Below are positions 42,702-52,293 of a DNA stretch of 64,000 bases, piece after piece. The stretch is taken from contig NZ_CP042425.1 in assembly GCF_008254045.1 (NCBI RefSeq), positions 7,888,163 through 7,952,162 on the forward strand, in the 5' to 3' direction. The position numbers were made by a program, and so were the translations under genes. Below the pieces are notes generated by a model that worked only from the letters and a program-made list of their open reading frames with translations, searched no databases and was not told the origin of the DNA. Origin of the DNA: Limnoglobus roseus (GTDB taxonomy: Bacteria; Planctomycetota; Planctomycetia; Gemmatales; Gemmataceae). How positions within the stretch are numbered: position 1 is the first letter of the stretch; every line of letters starts with the position of its first letter.

Positions 42702-45045
42702 ACGCAGCCGAAACGACCCCGGCCGCCCCGGCCGCGATGACGACCGACGCCCACTGGCCGCCGGTCAACGGCGCGAGTGCGAAGAAATAGGCGACCGGCG
42801 GGACGGCCGCCGCCGCGGCCATCCCGGCCGCGCCGAACGCCGCCCACGCGATCAGCCGCCGGTCGCCGGCCGTGGCGACGACCGCGTTGCCGAGGCCCGC
42901 GAGGATCAGCGTCGTTAGCAAGAGCGTGCGGGCCGTTTCCGCGTCATGGCCCAGCGCCAGGAGCGACCCGAGGTAAACGGCCAGCCCGGCGGCGCTCGTC
43001 GCCGCGCCGGCCGTGAGGACGAAGCGGCCGACGTCGGCGAAGAAGGACGGGCCACCGGCTCGGCCCGCCGCCCGGCCGGCGAGGATGATCGCGGCCGGCC
43101 CGCCGATGGTCAGCGCGTTCAAGAGCGTGACCTGCTGCGGCAGGTACGGGAACGGCAGCCCGCACACGCCGACCGCCACGAGGATCAGGGCCACCGTGTA
43201 GACGTTCTTCAACAGGAACAGCTTCGCCGCGAGGCGGACGTTCTGCACCACCCGCCGCCCTTCCGCCAGGGCCACGGGCAGGACGGCGAAGTCGTTCGAC
43301 TCCAGGACCAGCCCGGCCACCGCCTTCGCCGCTTGACTGCCCGCCCCCATCGCCACGCCGAAGTCGGCCCGCTTGATCGGCAGCACGTCGTTCACCCCGT
43401 CGCCGATCATGCCGACCCGGTGACCGGCCTGCTGGAGGGCGGCGATCAGGGCCAGCTTCTGCTCCGGCGACACCCGGCCGAAGAGGTCGCACCGCTCGGC
43501 CAGGGCCACGCGGTCGGTGGAATTCGTCCACTCGTCGCCCGTCACGATCGCCTGCCCGCCGAAAGCGGCCCCGAGCGCCCGGACGGTGGCCCGCACGGTC
43601 TCCGGGTGGTCGCCGGACACGACCTTGAGGCGGATGCCCTGGGCCGCCAGCTCCGCCAGCACGTCCACCACCTGGGGCCGCAACTTGTCCCGCAGGGCGA
43701 CGACGGCCAGCGGTCGCAGGGGAATGTCCGGCAACCGACCGTAGAACCCATCGGCTCCACCGTGCCCGTCCGCGAACGCGAGCAGCCGGAGGCCGGTGGG
43801 GAGCAGTTCCCGCCAGGCGGCCTCGACGGCGGCCCGGTCGGATTCCGGAAAGCGCGACGCGAGGGCTTCAAAACTGCCGAGGACGAACAGCCGCGGTTCG
43901 CCCGTCCCGTTCGCGAGGATCGCGCTACAGCGGATGTGCGACTGGAACGGCAACTGGTCGCGGACGTCGATTCGTTCCGCCCCGGCCGCAAGCGTTTCGC
44001 GAAGGGCTTCGATGCTCTTGTTCCGCCCGTCCGCACTCGCCGCGGCGAACGCGCCGAGCCACCCCCGCACTGCGGCCTCGGGTTCGGCGAACGCGACGAC
44101 GCGGTCGAGCGTTTGCCGGCCGGTCGTCAGGGTGCCGGTCTTGTCGGTGCAAATCACGTCGACGGCCGCCAGCCCCTCGACGGCCGCCAACTGCTGGACG
44201 ACGGCCCCCCGCCGGCTGAGCCGCGTCGCCGCGAGGACGAACACGAGCGTGGCCAGCAGCACCAGCCCCTGCGGCACCATTGACGTGATCGTGGCCGCGA
44301 CCATCTGCACCAGGTCGGCCGCCGGGAAGCCGCGGACGAAGTGCAGCGCGACGTACCCCAGGCACAGGCCGACCGCCACGGCCGTCAGCCCCCGCACCAG
44401 GCGGTCGAGGGTCGCTTGCGTCGGGCCGGGGGCGTGCCGGTACTGCCGGGCCGCGGCGGCCATCCGGTGGGCGAACGCCGCGGCCCCCACCCGCTCGGCC
44501 CGGTACGCCCCGCCGCCGGCGACGCAGACGCTCCCGGACTTGACCGGGTCGCCGACCGCCTTCGGAACCGGGTCCGACTCGCCGGTGAGGAGGGCCTCGT
44601 CCAGTTCAAGAAACTCGGCCGCGACGACGCTCCCGTCGGCCACCACCGCGTCGCCGGCGGCGAGCAGCACGACGTCGTCCGCGACGACGTCGCCCGCCGG
44701 CAGGGGGACGTCCGTGCCGGCCCGCCGGACGCGAACCCGCGCCTCGCCGAGCACGCTCAGGCGGTCGAGGTGCCGCTTCGCCCGGAGTTCGTGGGCCAGC
44801 CCGAGGGCCACGTTCGCCACGGCCATCGCGGCGACCGCCCACGCCGCCCGGTAGTCGGCCAGCAGGAACAGGCCGACCGCCGCCGGCACGACGAGCGCGT
44901 TGTACAGCGTGAGCGTGTTCCGCCGGGCGATGTCGGCATAGGCCCGCCAGCCGTCGCGGGGCGGCCGGTTGACCCGCCCCGCCGCGATCCGCTCGGCCAC
45001 CTCGGCCGGGGACAGCCCGTCGTGTAGCGCCGGGGGACGGTTCAT
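42598..45045 (-). CDS. P-type ATPase, CtpE/HAD-IC-like
   Basis: 815 residues. Features: LTGESDPVPK (A domain, about 158), DKTGTLTTGRQTLD (about 297), GDGVNDVLPIKRADFGVAMG (hinge, about 555) and about eight to ten hydrophobic segments. The order and the GDGVNDVLPIK variant match the HAD-IC group that includes mycobacterial CtpE, a calcium-linked transporter. There is no metal-binding CxxC domain. Substrate cannot be set from sequence. Its C-terminus overlaps the EEP gene tail-to-tail by 104 bases. ATG 45045 lies close to the cardiolipin synthase stop, same strand, giving a two-gene minus-strand operon. Confidence 0.85.
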   Translation of the reverse strand: MNRPPALHDGLSPAEVAERIAAGRVNRPPRDGWRAYADIARRNTLTLYNALVVPAAVGLFLLADYRAAWAVAAMAVANVALGLAHELRAKRHLDRLSVLGEARVRVRRAGTDVPLPAGDVVADDVVLLAAGDAVVADGSVVAAEFLELDEALLTGESDPVPKAVGDPVKSGSVCVAGGGAYRAERVGAAAFAHRMAAAARQYRHAPGPTQATLDRLVRGLTAVAVGLCLGYVALHFVRGFPAADLVQMVAATITSMVPQGLVLLATLVFVLAATRLSRRGAVVQQLAAVEGLAAVDVICTDKTGTLTTGRQTLDRVVAFAEPEAAVRGWLGAFAAASADGRNKSIEALRETLAAGAERIDVRDQLPFQSHIRCSAILANGTGEPRLFVLGSFEALASRFPESDRAAVEAAWRELLPTGLRLLAFADGHGGADGFYGRLPDIPLRPLAVVALRDKLRPQVVDVLAELAAQGIRLKVVSGDHPETVRATVRALGAAFGGQAIVTGDEWTNSTDRVALAERCDLFGRVSPEQKLALIAALQQAGHRVGMIGDGVNDVLPIKRADFGVAMGAGSQAAKAVAGLVLESNDFAVLPVALAEGRRVVQNVRLAAKLFLLKNVYTVALILVAVGVCGLPFPYLPQQVTLLNALTIGGPAAIILAGRAAGRAGGPSFFADVGRFVLTAGAATSAAGLAVYLGSLLALGHDAETARTLLLTTLILAGLGNAVVATAGDRRLIAWAAFGAAGMAAAAAVPPVAYFFALAPLTGGQWASVVIAAGAAGVVSAAFNHGGGFGGGSRSPAEGGPTPGGPAASGRPPPRG

Positions 45046-45063
45046 GCGGTTTGCGTTCTCGGG

Positions 45064-46476
45064 CTAAAGGTACGGCGTCGCCAGCCGGGCGACGCCGTCG
45101 CGGAGCCGGTAAAGCAGGTTCCGCCGGTTCAACTCGGCGGCCGTCAGTCGGCAGCCGCGGGCGATCTTGGTCGCCACCATCGCGGCCAACTCGCCGACCA
45201 GGTCCGCGTCGTAACACTCCACGTTGAACTCGAAGTTCAGCCGGAGGCTGCGCGCGTCCCAATTGGCCGAGCCGATGAGGCACCACTCGTCGTCCACGAC
45301 GACCAACTTCGTGTGGTCGAACGGCAGCGGCGTCAGCCACACCCGGCCGCCGTGGCCGATCAGGTCCCCGACCTGGCCCATCATCGCCCAGTGGACGAGC
45401 CGCAGGTTGTTGTGCGCCGGCACGACGACGTCCACCGCGATGCCCCGCAGGGCCGCCACGCCCAGGGCCGAGAGCAGGCCGCCTTCCGGCACGAAGTACG
45501 GCGTGACGATCCGCACCGACCGGCGGGCGCTGGCGATCGCGCCGAGGAGCGTGAGTCGGAGCGTCTCCCGGTCGTCGTCCGGCCCGCTGGCGATGCCCCG
45601 CGCCTCGGCCCCGCCGGCCGGCTTCAGTCCGGGGAACCACGCGACCCCGTCCAGTTGCTCGCCGGTGGCGAACTGCCAGTCGTCGGCGAAGACCGCCCGC
45701 ACGTCGGCCAGGACCGGACCGTCGATGCGGAAGTGGCAGTCGGCGATCGGGAAGCGGGGGTGCGTGCGGGCGTCGTGGCCGTCGCGGATGTTCATCCCGC
45801 CGGTAAACCCGGCGTGGCCGTCGATCAGCAGAATCTTGCGGTGGTTGCGGAGTTGGGCGTAGGCGAACCGCCACGGGAGGAAGGACGGCATGAACCGGGC
45901 CACGGGGACGCCGGCGGCTCGCAGCCTGCCCACGACGGACGGGAAAGAGTACCGCGAGCCGATGTCGTCCACGAGAACTCGAACGGCTACCCCGCGACGC
46001 ACGGCCGCCTCAAGAGCACCCACGAACGCGTGGCCGGTGGCATCGTTGCCGAAGATATAGGTCGAGAGGCCGACGGACCGCTCGGCCCCCGCGATCGCGG
46101 CCAGCATCTCGGTGTACGCCGCTTCGCCGCTCGGCAGTGGCCGAATCCGGTTGTACCCGGAGACGGGGCGGGCCGTCACCTCGCCCACCAAGCGGCGCAG
46201 GCCGGGGCTTCCACCCGCCCCGGCGGCCACAGCCGTGAATCGCTCCGGATGACGGTTCCGGCGCAACCGGCGGGCCTTCCGCCGAATGCGGTTGATGCCG
46301 AAGACAGCATACAAAACGATCCCGGCGATCGGGACGAGCCAGATGAGGCCGAGCCAGCCGAGGGCCGCCCGGTTGTCGCGCTTGTGCAGGACGGCGTGCG
46401 CGGTCGCCCACCCGTCGGCCGCCAGCAGCGCGGTGCTCGTCACGTACGGCCAATACGACTCGAACAGTTCCGCCAT
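45064..46476 (-). CDS. cls: Cardiolipin synthase (phospholipase D family)
   Basis: 470 residues. An N-terminal membrane part (GWLGLIWLVPIAGIVLYAVF, about 38-57) is followed by two PLD motifs: HRKILLIDGHAGFTGGMNIR (about 213-232) and HTKLVVVDDEWCLIGSANWD (about 392-411), both HxK(x)4D. The architecture is that of ClsA/ClsB enzymes, which condense two phosphatidylglycerol molecules to cardiolipin at the membrane. The gene heads the minus-strand pair with the P-type ATPase. Membrane-lipid remodelling fits the stress theme. ATG 46476 has GAAAGGGCGGGTCTGAAG-like purines upstream. Confidence 0.9.
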   Translation of the reverse strand: MAELFESYWPYVTSTALLAADGWATAHAVLHKRDNRAALGWLGLIWLVPIAGIVLYAVFGINRIRRKARRLRRNRHPERFTAVAAGAGGSPGLRRLVGEVTARPVSGYNRIRPLPSGEAAYTEMLAAIAGAERSVGLSTYIFGNDATGHAFVGALEAAVRRGVAVRVLVDDIGSRYSFPSVVGRLRAAGVPVARFMPSFLPWRFAYAQLRNHRKILLIDGHAGFTGGMNIRDGHDARTHPRFPIADCHFRIDGPVLADVRAVFADDWQFATGEQLDGVAWFPGLKPAGGAEARGIASGPDDDRETLRLTLLGAIASARRSVRIVTPYFVPEGGLLSALGVAALRGIAVDVVVPAHNNLRLVHWAMMGQVGDLIGHGGRVWLTPLPFDHTKLVVVDDEWCLIGSANWDARSLRLNFEFNVECYDADLVGELAAMVATKIARGCRLTAAELNRRNLLYRLRDGVARLATPYL

Positions 46477-46795
46477 CGATCTTCAGACCCGCCCTTTCGG
46501 CACGCTACCAACATACGCCCAGACCAAGTCTAGCGGCGGAAGCTCATAATAACGGACGGCGGGGCCAGGTCGGGTATCCATTGACGCGGTACCGAGTGCG
46601 TTCGACATTCCGCCCCGTTACCGCGTCTCTCGCTTACGACCGGCGAGAATCATACCGGATTCATTTCCCCTTCGCTTCTCCCTGTTCGAGTAGAAGAGTT
46701 CGGCTGCAGGCACCATGATTGCAGTGGGCAGGTGGATCCCCCTTACTCGACCTTGCCAAGCAAAAACTGTTGGCACTGCCACTGGAGTGTCAGCA
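46477..46795. other. Divergent intergenic region, 319 bases
   Basis: Lies between the cls operon (minus) and the FG-GAP gene (plus). No protein-like frame, hairpin or repeat stands out, but promoters for both directions are expected here. No confident promoter motif can be named. Confidence 0.4.
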
Positions 46796-49119
46796 ATGTT
46801 TTTCCCCCTAGTACTGCAACTCGAAGACCGACTCGCGCCACGGGCCGGCGACCTTGACCTCGGCTTTGGCACACAGGGCGTCACGCACCTGACGCAATTG
46901 ACGAGCATTCGCGAGGCGGTCGCCTTGACTGACGGCCGCGTGGTTGCCGTCGGGGGCGTGGCGGAAGCGACCATCTTTCCGGACCGGTCGGGCGACTTCG
47001 GCGTCGTCCGGCTGACGGCGTCCGGCCAGCCAGACCCGACGTTCGGCATCGATGGCTTCACCCGCGTGTCGTTCAACCTGATGACCGGGGGGACCGGCAA
47101 CGATGTTGCGTACCGCGTCGCGGCGTTCGCCGACGGCAGCGGGTACGTCGTCGTCGGTCTGGCCGACACGCCATCGGCGGGGTATTTCGACGGCCTGACC
47201 GACGGCATCGCCGTGGCCGTGCTGACGGCGGACGGACGCCTGAACCCGAAGTTCGACACCGACGGGATGATCGCGTTCCAGTTCGTGCGGGGGCGGCCAG
47301 CGTCTCGCCGACGGTCGCCGTCCGTCCGGACGGGTCGATCCTGGTCGGCGGCCTGTCGTCGGACCTCGACGGCTCCGGGGCGGCGGCCGTGAGAATCTTT
47401 CGCCGCGACGCGACGGGCGGGTGGGACACGTCGCCGGACGCCGCGTTCTCCGTGCCAAAGGGGGCGGTCGGGTTCCCATCACTCTCGCCACCCGCGTTCG
47501 GCCCGGACGGCGGCTTCTTTCTCATGATCTCGACTGACACTCACAACGAGGGGGACGCGGGCCTCCTGGGCCAGTTCAACCGAACGATCACGCAAGACCA
47601 CTACGTGCTCTCGCCCGGCACGCTACATTACGAACGCGACACCGGGTACGCGGGTGGGGCGGGCAGCCTACTCGTAGGCGAGTTTAACGGCACGCCGAAC
47701 AAGTTCGACGCGGTACTCCCTGCGGCGACCGTTGTGGTCGGCGACGACGGCTGGCCGATGGCCGGCTTCGTCACCGGCGGCTTCCTTCGCTCGCTCAACG
47801 GGTACTCCGGCACGAACGCCTACACGTTCCAGGGGGTGCCAGACCCAACCTTCGGCACGGGCGGCGTCTCGGCGAGCGTTCCCTACGCGACCGACGCGAC
47901 CTTCGACCGGCTCGCGGACGGCCGCGAGTACGTTGTCACGACCGGGCCGTACTCCACCGTTGGGTACGGCGACACGCCGTTCAACCACCTGGCCCGGCGA
48001 CTGCGAGACGGCTCGCCGGACGCGAGTTTCGGCACCGGCGGGAGTGTGGACCTGACCCCACTGTCGCTCCGGGGCACGGGGCTGGACACCACCGCGGACG
48101 GATCGGTCGTTGTTTTCGGGTCGGTGCCAGGAGGCCCCCAGTTCGGAAACTTCCTTGTCCGGTTCCTCGGCGACTCGCCGCCGCCCCCCGCCATCGCGGC
48201 CCTGTCGAATGAAACGGTGACGACCGCCGCCGGCGTCCTTCGGATTCTTGGCCCGCGCGGAGCCCCGGTCGAGAGCAGCCCCCTCCCCCCCGACTTCGCC
48301 GACGCACGGATCGTCCTCGCCGACTTCAACGGCGACGGCACGCCGGACGTCGTCCTCGGCACGGGCGTGGGGCCGGCGGCGCGGGTGCGCGTCCAGGACG
48401 GCCGGACCAACGCCGTCTTGTGCGAGGCCCGCACGTTCGAAGACTTCACGGGCGGGGTCTTCGTCACCGCCGGCGACCTGAACGGCGACGGCGTCCCCGA
48501 ACTCATCATCACCCCCGACGCGGGCGGTGGGCCGCGGGTCGTCGTACTCAATTACGATCCGACCGCGGCGGGGGGGCTGCGAATGTTCGACAGTTTCTTC
48601 GGTGTCGATGACCCGGCCTTCCGCGGCGGTGCGCGGGCCGCGGTCGGCGACGTCAACGGTGACGGGCGGAACGACCTGGCCGTCTCCGCCGGTGTGGGCG
48701 GTGGGCCGCTGGTGGCCGTGTTCGACGGCGCGACCATTGGGACGGTCCAGAAGGCGCGGGTGGTCAACGACTTCTTCGCCTTCGAGCCGGCCGGCCGGTT
48801 CGGCGTCAACCTCGTGCTGGGCGATCTGAACGGCGACGGCTTGGCGGACGCGATTTGTGGAGCCGGGGCGGGCGGCGGTCCCCGCGTCACGGCGTTCAAC
48901 GCCACGAACCTGTTAGGTAATGTGGCCGACCCGCTTGTAGACTTCTTTGCCGGCGATGAGGCCGAGCGCGACGGCGTGCAAATCGCGTGCAAGAACCTCG
49001 ACAACGACGCGAAGGCCGACCTCGTGACGATCGCGCCCATGGCGTTCCGGGCTTACCGCGGGGCCGAACTTCCCCGCGCGGATTTCACCATCCCCGGCTT
49101 CGGCGTGTACGTCGGCTGA
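46796..49119 (+). pseudogene. Surface protein with delta-60 and FG-GAP/VCBS repeats, frameshifted
   Basis: The N-terminus reads MFFPLVLQLEDRLAPR, the LEDRxxP-like opening of planctomycete cell-surface proteins. Delta-60-type repeats follow (DLDLGFGTQGVTHL, QPDPTFGIDGFTRV, NPKFDTDGMIAF), then at about 47286 the frame breaks: the same repeat resumes one frame over as SPTVAVRPDGSILVGGL. From 47389 the frame is open to TGA 49119 and includes FG-GAP/EF-hand-like units (VLADFNGDGTPDVVLG, TAGDLNGDGVPELIIT, AVGDVNGDGRNDLAVS, VLGDLNGDGLADAICG) that bind calcium in such proteins. One missing base explains the break, so sequencing error or true decay are both possible. Confidence 0.75.
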
Positions 49120-49871
49120 CCTGGCCGACAATCGGCATCCAACGTCCGGGCCGACTTAGATGCGGAGCGGGTCGGGCTGTCGCTTGGCCCGCCGCAGGGC
49201 CGTCAACAGTTCGGCGGCTGGGATCCGCCGCCACTCGCCGTCCTCCCTCGCAACACGGAAACGAGGACATCGTGCGCCCGCGTCAGATGGGATACCGATG
49301 ACGGGCCCGCCGGGCCGCGCCATGTCCGCAAGGCACCCGAAACGGACAACCGGGGAAGTGGCGCGGTCGAACTCGCGGCGGGGGAGGTGCGGACGGCGGC
49401 CAAGAGTGCTTCGCGGTTGGGCATGTGGTCGATGATACCATGCAGCCCGACGGCCTGACCTGCTCACAGGTTTGTCAGTGAACGCCGACTTGACATCTCC
49501 CCCCGCACTGTCAACGATTCGTCTTGGACGCCATCGTCCATGCCTACTCCTGCGATCGAAGCGGGCGCATGCTCCTGCTACCTCCGGGCTTGCAATCGAG
49601 ATGGGGTTACCTCAGGTAAATCGGTCGTAACGCTTCTCATTGCTGGACGGAAACCTGAAATCCCTTTCGGCCAAGAGGGTTGAAGCTAAAGTGCAGACTT
49701 GTGGGTAGAAACCACGGGACAGACTCATTCCACGGTATTCCACAGCTCGTTGTGGAAAGTCCACAATTCTAGCGATTTTCATGCAACGAATCTGGCTTCT
49801 TGCAAAGGAGTCGGATACTGTAAATTCATTAGAGAAACAGGCCGTTCGGACTGTTTTTCGGGGTTTACGGT
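49120..49871. other. Right-end noncoding region of element 2 with TTCCAC boxes
   Basis: About 750 bases with less protein-like and locally AT-richer sequence. A minus-strand frame (49156-49467, ending RIPAAELLTALRRAKRQPDP) could be a small gene or decayed fragment. Near the right end TTCCAC boxes repeat (49728, 49738) with TGTGGAA at 49751, and GTGG-GTAGAAA-CCAC at 49700-49714, resembling arm sites like the inverted repeat at 1670-1696. No other feature is seen. Confidence 0.4.
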
Positions 49872-49920
49872 CTAGATTGTGGTTCTGGATGTCGGGGGTT
49901 CAAATCCCCTCAGTCACCCT
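49872..49920 (+). repeat. tRNA-His 3' fragment, probable attachment site between elements 2 and 3
   Basis: Anticodon stem-loop CTAGA-TTGTGGT-TCTGG (anticodon GTG), T-arm GGGGG-TTCAAAT-CCCCT and 3' acceptor strand CAGTCAC, then CCT. Nothing resembling the 5' half of a tRNA is upstream. It matches 1549-1597 at 42 of 49 bases; the changes in the T stem (GCGGG/CCCGT versus GGGGG/CCCCT) keep base pairing, so the copies come from different functional tRNA-His genes. An integrase starts 114 bases downstream, as at the other fragment. Confidence 0.78.
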
Positions 49921-50033
49921 GTCCGAAAAGCCTTGAAACCGAAGCAGTTACGCTATCCCGCCGGTGTTCGGCGGTGCGGTTCTGACCCCTGGGATAAACC
50001 GGAATTCTTCCGGCCTTCCGAGGACACCGCACC

Positions 50034-51275
50034 ATGCCACGAAAACCCCTCGCCGTTCCCACGTACCGCCTGCACAAGCAATCCGGCCAAGCCATCGTCA
50101 CGATCCGCACGCCCGCCGGGCGGCCGCGGGACGTCCTGCTCGGCGTCTACGACTCGGACGAGTCGAAGCGGGAGTACTCGCGTATCATCGCGGAGTTGCA
50201 AAAGGGCCGCTTCCCGTTCGGCGACGGGCGGGCCGGCGACCTCACGGTGAACGAGCTTCTGGTCCGGTTCCTCCAGTACGCCAAGACCCACTACCGCTAC
50301 CCCGACGGCCGGCCGACCGGCGAGTACGGCAACTACATTTCGGCGGTCCGCCCGCTCGCCGAACTCTACGGCGACGCGATCGCGGCCGAGTTCGGCCCGC
50401 TGGCCCTGAAGAACACGCGGGAGCGGATGATCGACCGCGGGTGGTGCCGGAACCAGGTCAACGCGCACGTCGGCCGGATCAAGCGGGCCTTCAAGTGGGC
50501 CACTTCGGAAGAGTTGGTGCCGCCGGCCGTGTACCACGCACTCGTCACGGTCACGGGCTTGCGCGAGGGGCGGAGCGCGGCCGTCGAGAGTGCCCCCGTC
50601 CCGCCGGTGGCCGACGAGCACGTGGCGGCCACCCTGCCCCACCTGAACCGCCACGCCCGCGGGATGGTCGAGGTCCAGCGGCTCACCGGGTGTCGGCCGG
50701 GCGAGGTGTGCGGCCTCCGCATGGCCGACGTGGACGCTTCCGGGCCGGTCTGGTTCTACCGCCCGGCCCAGCACAAGACCCGGCACCGCGGCAAGGCCCG
50801 CGTGGTCGCGATCGGCCCGAAGGCCCAGGCGGTCATCCGGGCGTTCATTCCCGCCGACCCGACCGCCTACGTCTTCTCGCCCCGCCGGGCGGTCGAGGAA
50901 CACCACGCCGAGCGGGGGGAGAAGCGGGCCACCCCGCGGTACCCCTCGCACATGAAGCGCAACCGCACGAAGCGGGCGTACGCCCCGCGGCGGTCGGCCG
51001 GGGCGAAGTACACCCGGACGTCCTACGCCCGGTGCGTCACGCGGGCCGTCGAGGCGGCGAACCTGGAACGATCAAAAGCGGCCGGCGGCTCGTTCGTAGC
51101 CCTGCCCCATTGGGCGCCGAACCAACTGCGGCACACGTTCGCAACCGAGGTTCGAAAGTCGAACGGCCTGGAAGCCGCCCAAGTCTTACTCGGCCACACC
51201 CGGGCCGACGTGACCCAGGTGTACGCGGAGCGTGACCTGAGCCTTGCCGCGAAGGTTGCCGCCGAGATCGGCTGA
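50034..51275 (+). CDS. Tyrosine recombinase / integrase (element 3)
   Basis: 413 residues. Landmarks: MPRKPLAVPTYRLHKQSGQA (arm-binding start), LTGCRPGEVCGLRMADVDAS (first Arg about 218), HRGKARVVAIGPKAQAV (hairpin Lys), HWAPNQLRHTFATEVRK (box II), LLGHTRADVTQVYAERD with the Tyr near residue 397. It is very similar to the element-2 integrase along its whole length, so the elements probably use the same tRNA target. ATG 50034 is preceded by a purine-poor GGACACCGCACC stretch. A hairpin terminator follows at 51302. Confidence 0.92.
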   Translation: MPRKPLAVPTYRLHKQSGQAIVTIRTPAGRPRDVLLGVYDSDESKREYSRIIAELQKGRFPFGDGRAGDLTVNELLVRFLQYAKTHYRYPDGRPTGEYGNYISAVRPLAELYGDAIAAEFGPLALKNTRERMIDRGWCRNQVNAHVGRIKRAFKWATSEELVPPAVYHALVTVTGLREGRSAAVESAPVPPVADEHVAATLPHLNRHARGMVEVQRLTGCRPGEVCGLRMADVDASGPVWFYRPAQHKTRHRGKARVVAIGPKAQAVIRAFIPADPTAYVFSPRRAVEEHHAERGEKRATPRYPSHMKRNRTKRAYAPRRSAGAKYTRTSYARCVTRAVEAANLERSKAAGGSFVALPHWAPNQLRHTFATEVRKSNGLEAAQVLLGHTRADVTQVYAERDLSLAAKVAAEIG

Positions 51276-51301
51276 CCGACCCGCTATCACCTTTCACCCC
51301 T

Positions 51302-51334
51302 GCCCACGCGGCTCAGCGAGCCGCGTGGGCTTTT
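51302..51334 (+). terminator. Terminator hairpin after integrase
   Basis: GCCCACGCGGCTC-AGC-GAGCCGCGTGGGC (13-bp perfect stem) followed by TTTTC. The GCGGCTC/GAGCCGC core recurs elsewhere in element 3. Confidence 0.7.
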
Positions 51335-51408
51335 CATTTCCTTCCGTTCGTTCACTTCCTCCGCCGGGGCCATCTGTCGGCCGGTTCCCTGTCAAACCGG
51401 AGAAGGTG

Positions 51409-51774
51409 ATGAGCACTATGAACGAAGTCTCCGAATCGGCCGTCGCCCGGGTGTTGCGCGAGATCCGCGAGGCCGGCCCGCTGACGTTGCACGACGTCGG
51501 CGCGATGCTGAAGGACACCACCCGGCCGAAGGGCGTGAGTTACCCGGTGTGCATGCGGTGGGTGGTGTCCGGGGCGAAGGTCCTCGGCGGAGGCACGGTG
51601 AAGCTCGACGCCGTGCGGGCCGGGCACCGGTGGCTGACCAGCCAGGCCGCCCTCGAACGCTTCCTACTCGCGCGGAACGGAGAAACCCCGCAACCGCCAG
51701 CCGTTCGGTCCGTAAGTCAGCGGAAGCGGGCGGCGGCCGAAGCAGGTAAGGAGTTGACCGCCCTGGGCGTCTGA
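51409..51774 (+). CDS. DUF1580-family protein
   Basis: 121 residues: TLHDVGAMLKDTTRPKGVSY, PVCMRWVVSGAKVLGGGTVK, LDAVRAGHRWLTSQAALERF. This is the DUF1580 pattern seen at 5252, with the same S-x-x-x-x-RW recognition element and the conserved LDAVRxGxRWLTS block. It probably binds DNA as an AlpA-like regulator of the element. AGGAGAAGGTG precedes ATG 51409; a second Met at 51418 is possible. It lies directly after the integrase, the same order as in element 2 except that no 661-residue gene intervenes. Confidence 0.82.
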   Translation: MSTMNEVSESAVARVLREIREAGPLTLHDVGAMLKDTTRPKGVSYPVCMRWVVSGAKVLGGGTVKLDAVRAGHRWLTSQAALERFLLARNGETPQPPAVRSVSQRKRAAAEAGKELTALGV

Positions 51775-52293
51775 TCGGTCCATGACAAGCATGCCGTGCG
51801 GCTCAGTGAGCCGCACGGCATTTTGCTGGCGCCAGCAAAATGTCCGGTCAACTTGTTCACTGGCAGGCGCTTTCGGCAAGGTCGCTACCAGTCGTTACAC
51901 CCTGCACTCTCACCGACGACAGCACCTCATCACACCCGGTGTCGTTGCCACCGCCCGCGTGCGCGGCTCAGCGAGCCGCGGCATGATCGGCCTTCACTCG
52001 TCGGCCCAGGCCGCTTCGTCCCGAAGGCACCTAAAATCGTTGCCAATGGACTTTTGTCCAAATCCGCACTTCTTTCCGCTGGCGGGGAGATCGTGCGATC
52101 TAAGCGATCCTCGTGCAATTTGGAAGGGCGTACAGTTATCCCCGGCGGGGAGGTGCTGTGCGACGCCGAGCGAAGGGGGGGGGTCGGGTTCCTTCCCCTC
52201 TACACTGCTTTCCCGTGACTTGTTCGGCCGGGGTTCAGGTGGTCTTGGTTACCTCCTTCCGGTACGATCTCCTCCATCCCGGAGAGGCCCAGC
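51775..52293. other. Intergenic, 519 bases, hairpin-rich
   Basis: Holds the terminator and palindrome at 51791-51840 and another GCGGCTC-AGC-GAGCCGC hairpin at 51963-51979. No protein-like frame on either strand. The kinase ribosome-binding site region (CCGGAGAGGCCCAGC) ends it. Confidence 0.45.
51791..51840. terminator. Terminator hairpin followed by a perfect 20-bp palindrome
   Basis: ATGCCGTGCGGCTC-AGT-GAGCCGCACGGCAT (14-bp stem, 51791-51821) is followed by TTTT, which itself starts the perfect palindrome TTTTGCTGGCGCCAGCAAAA at 51821-51840. The first part terminates the DUF1580 transcript; the palindrome could be an operator or a second hairpin. Confidence 0.65.

Noticed and set aside
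49156..49467. Minus-strand small gene at the island's right end
   Set aside because: The last 25 residues look protein-like but no start signal or family supports it; kept only as a note in the region entry.
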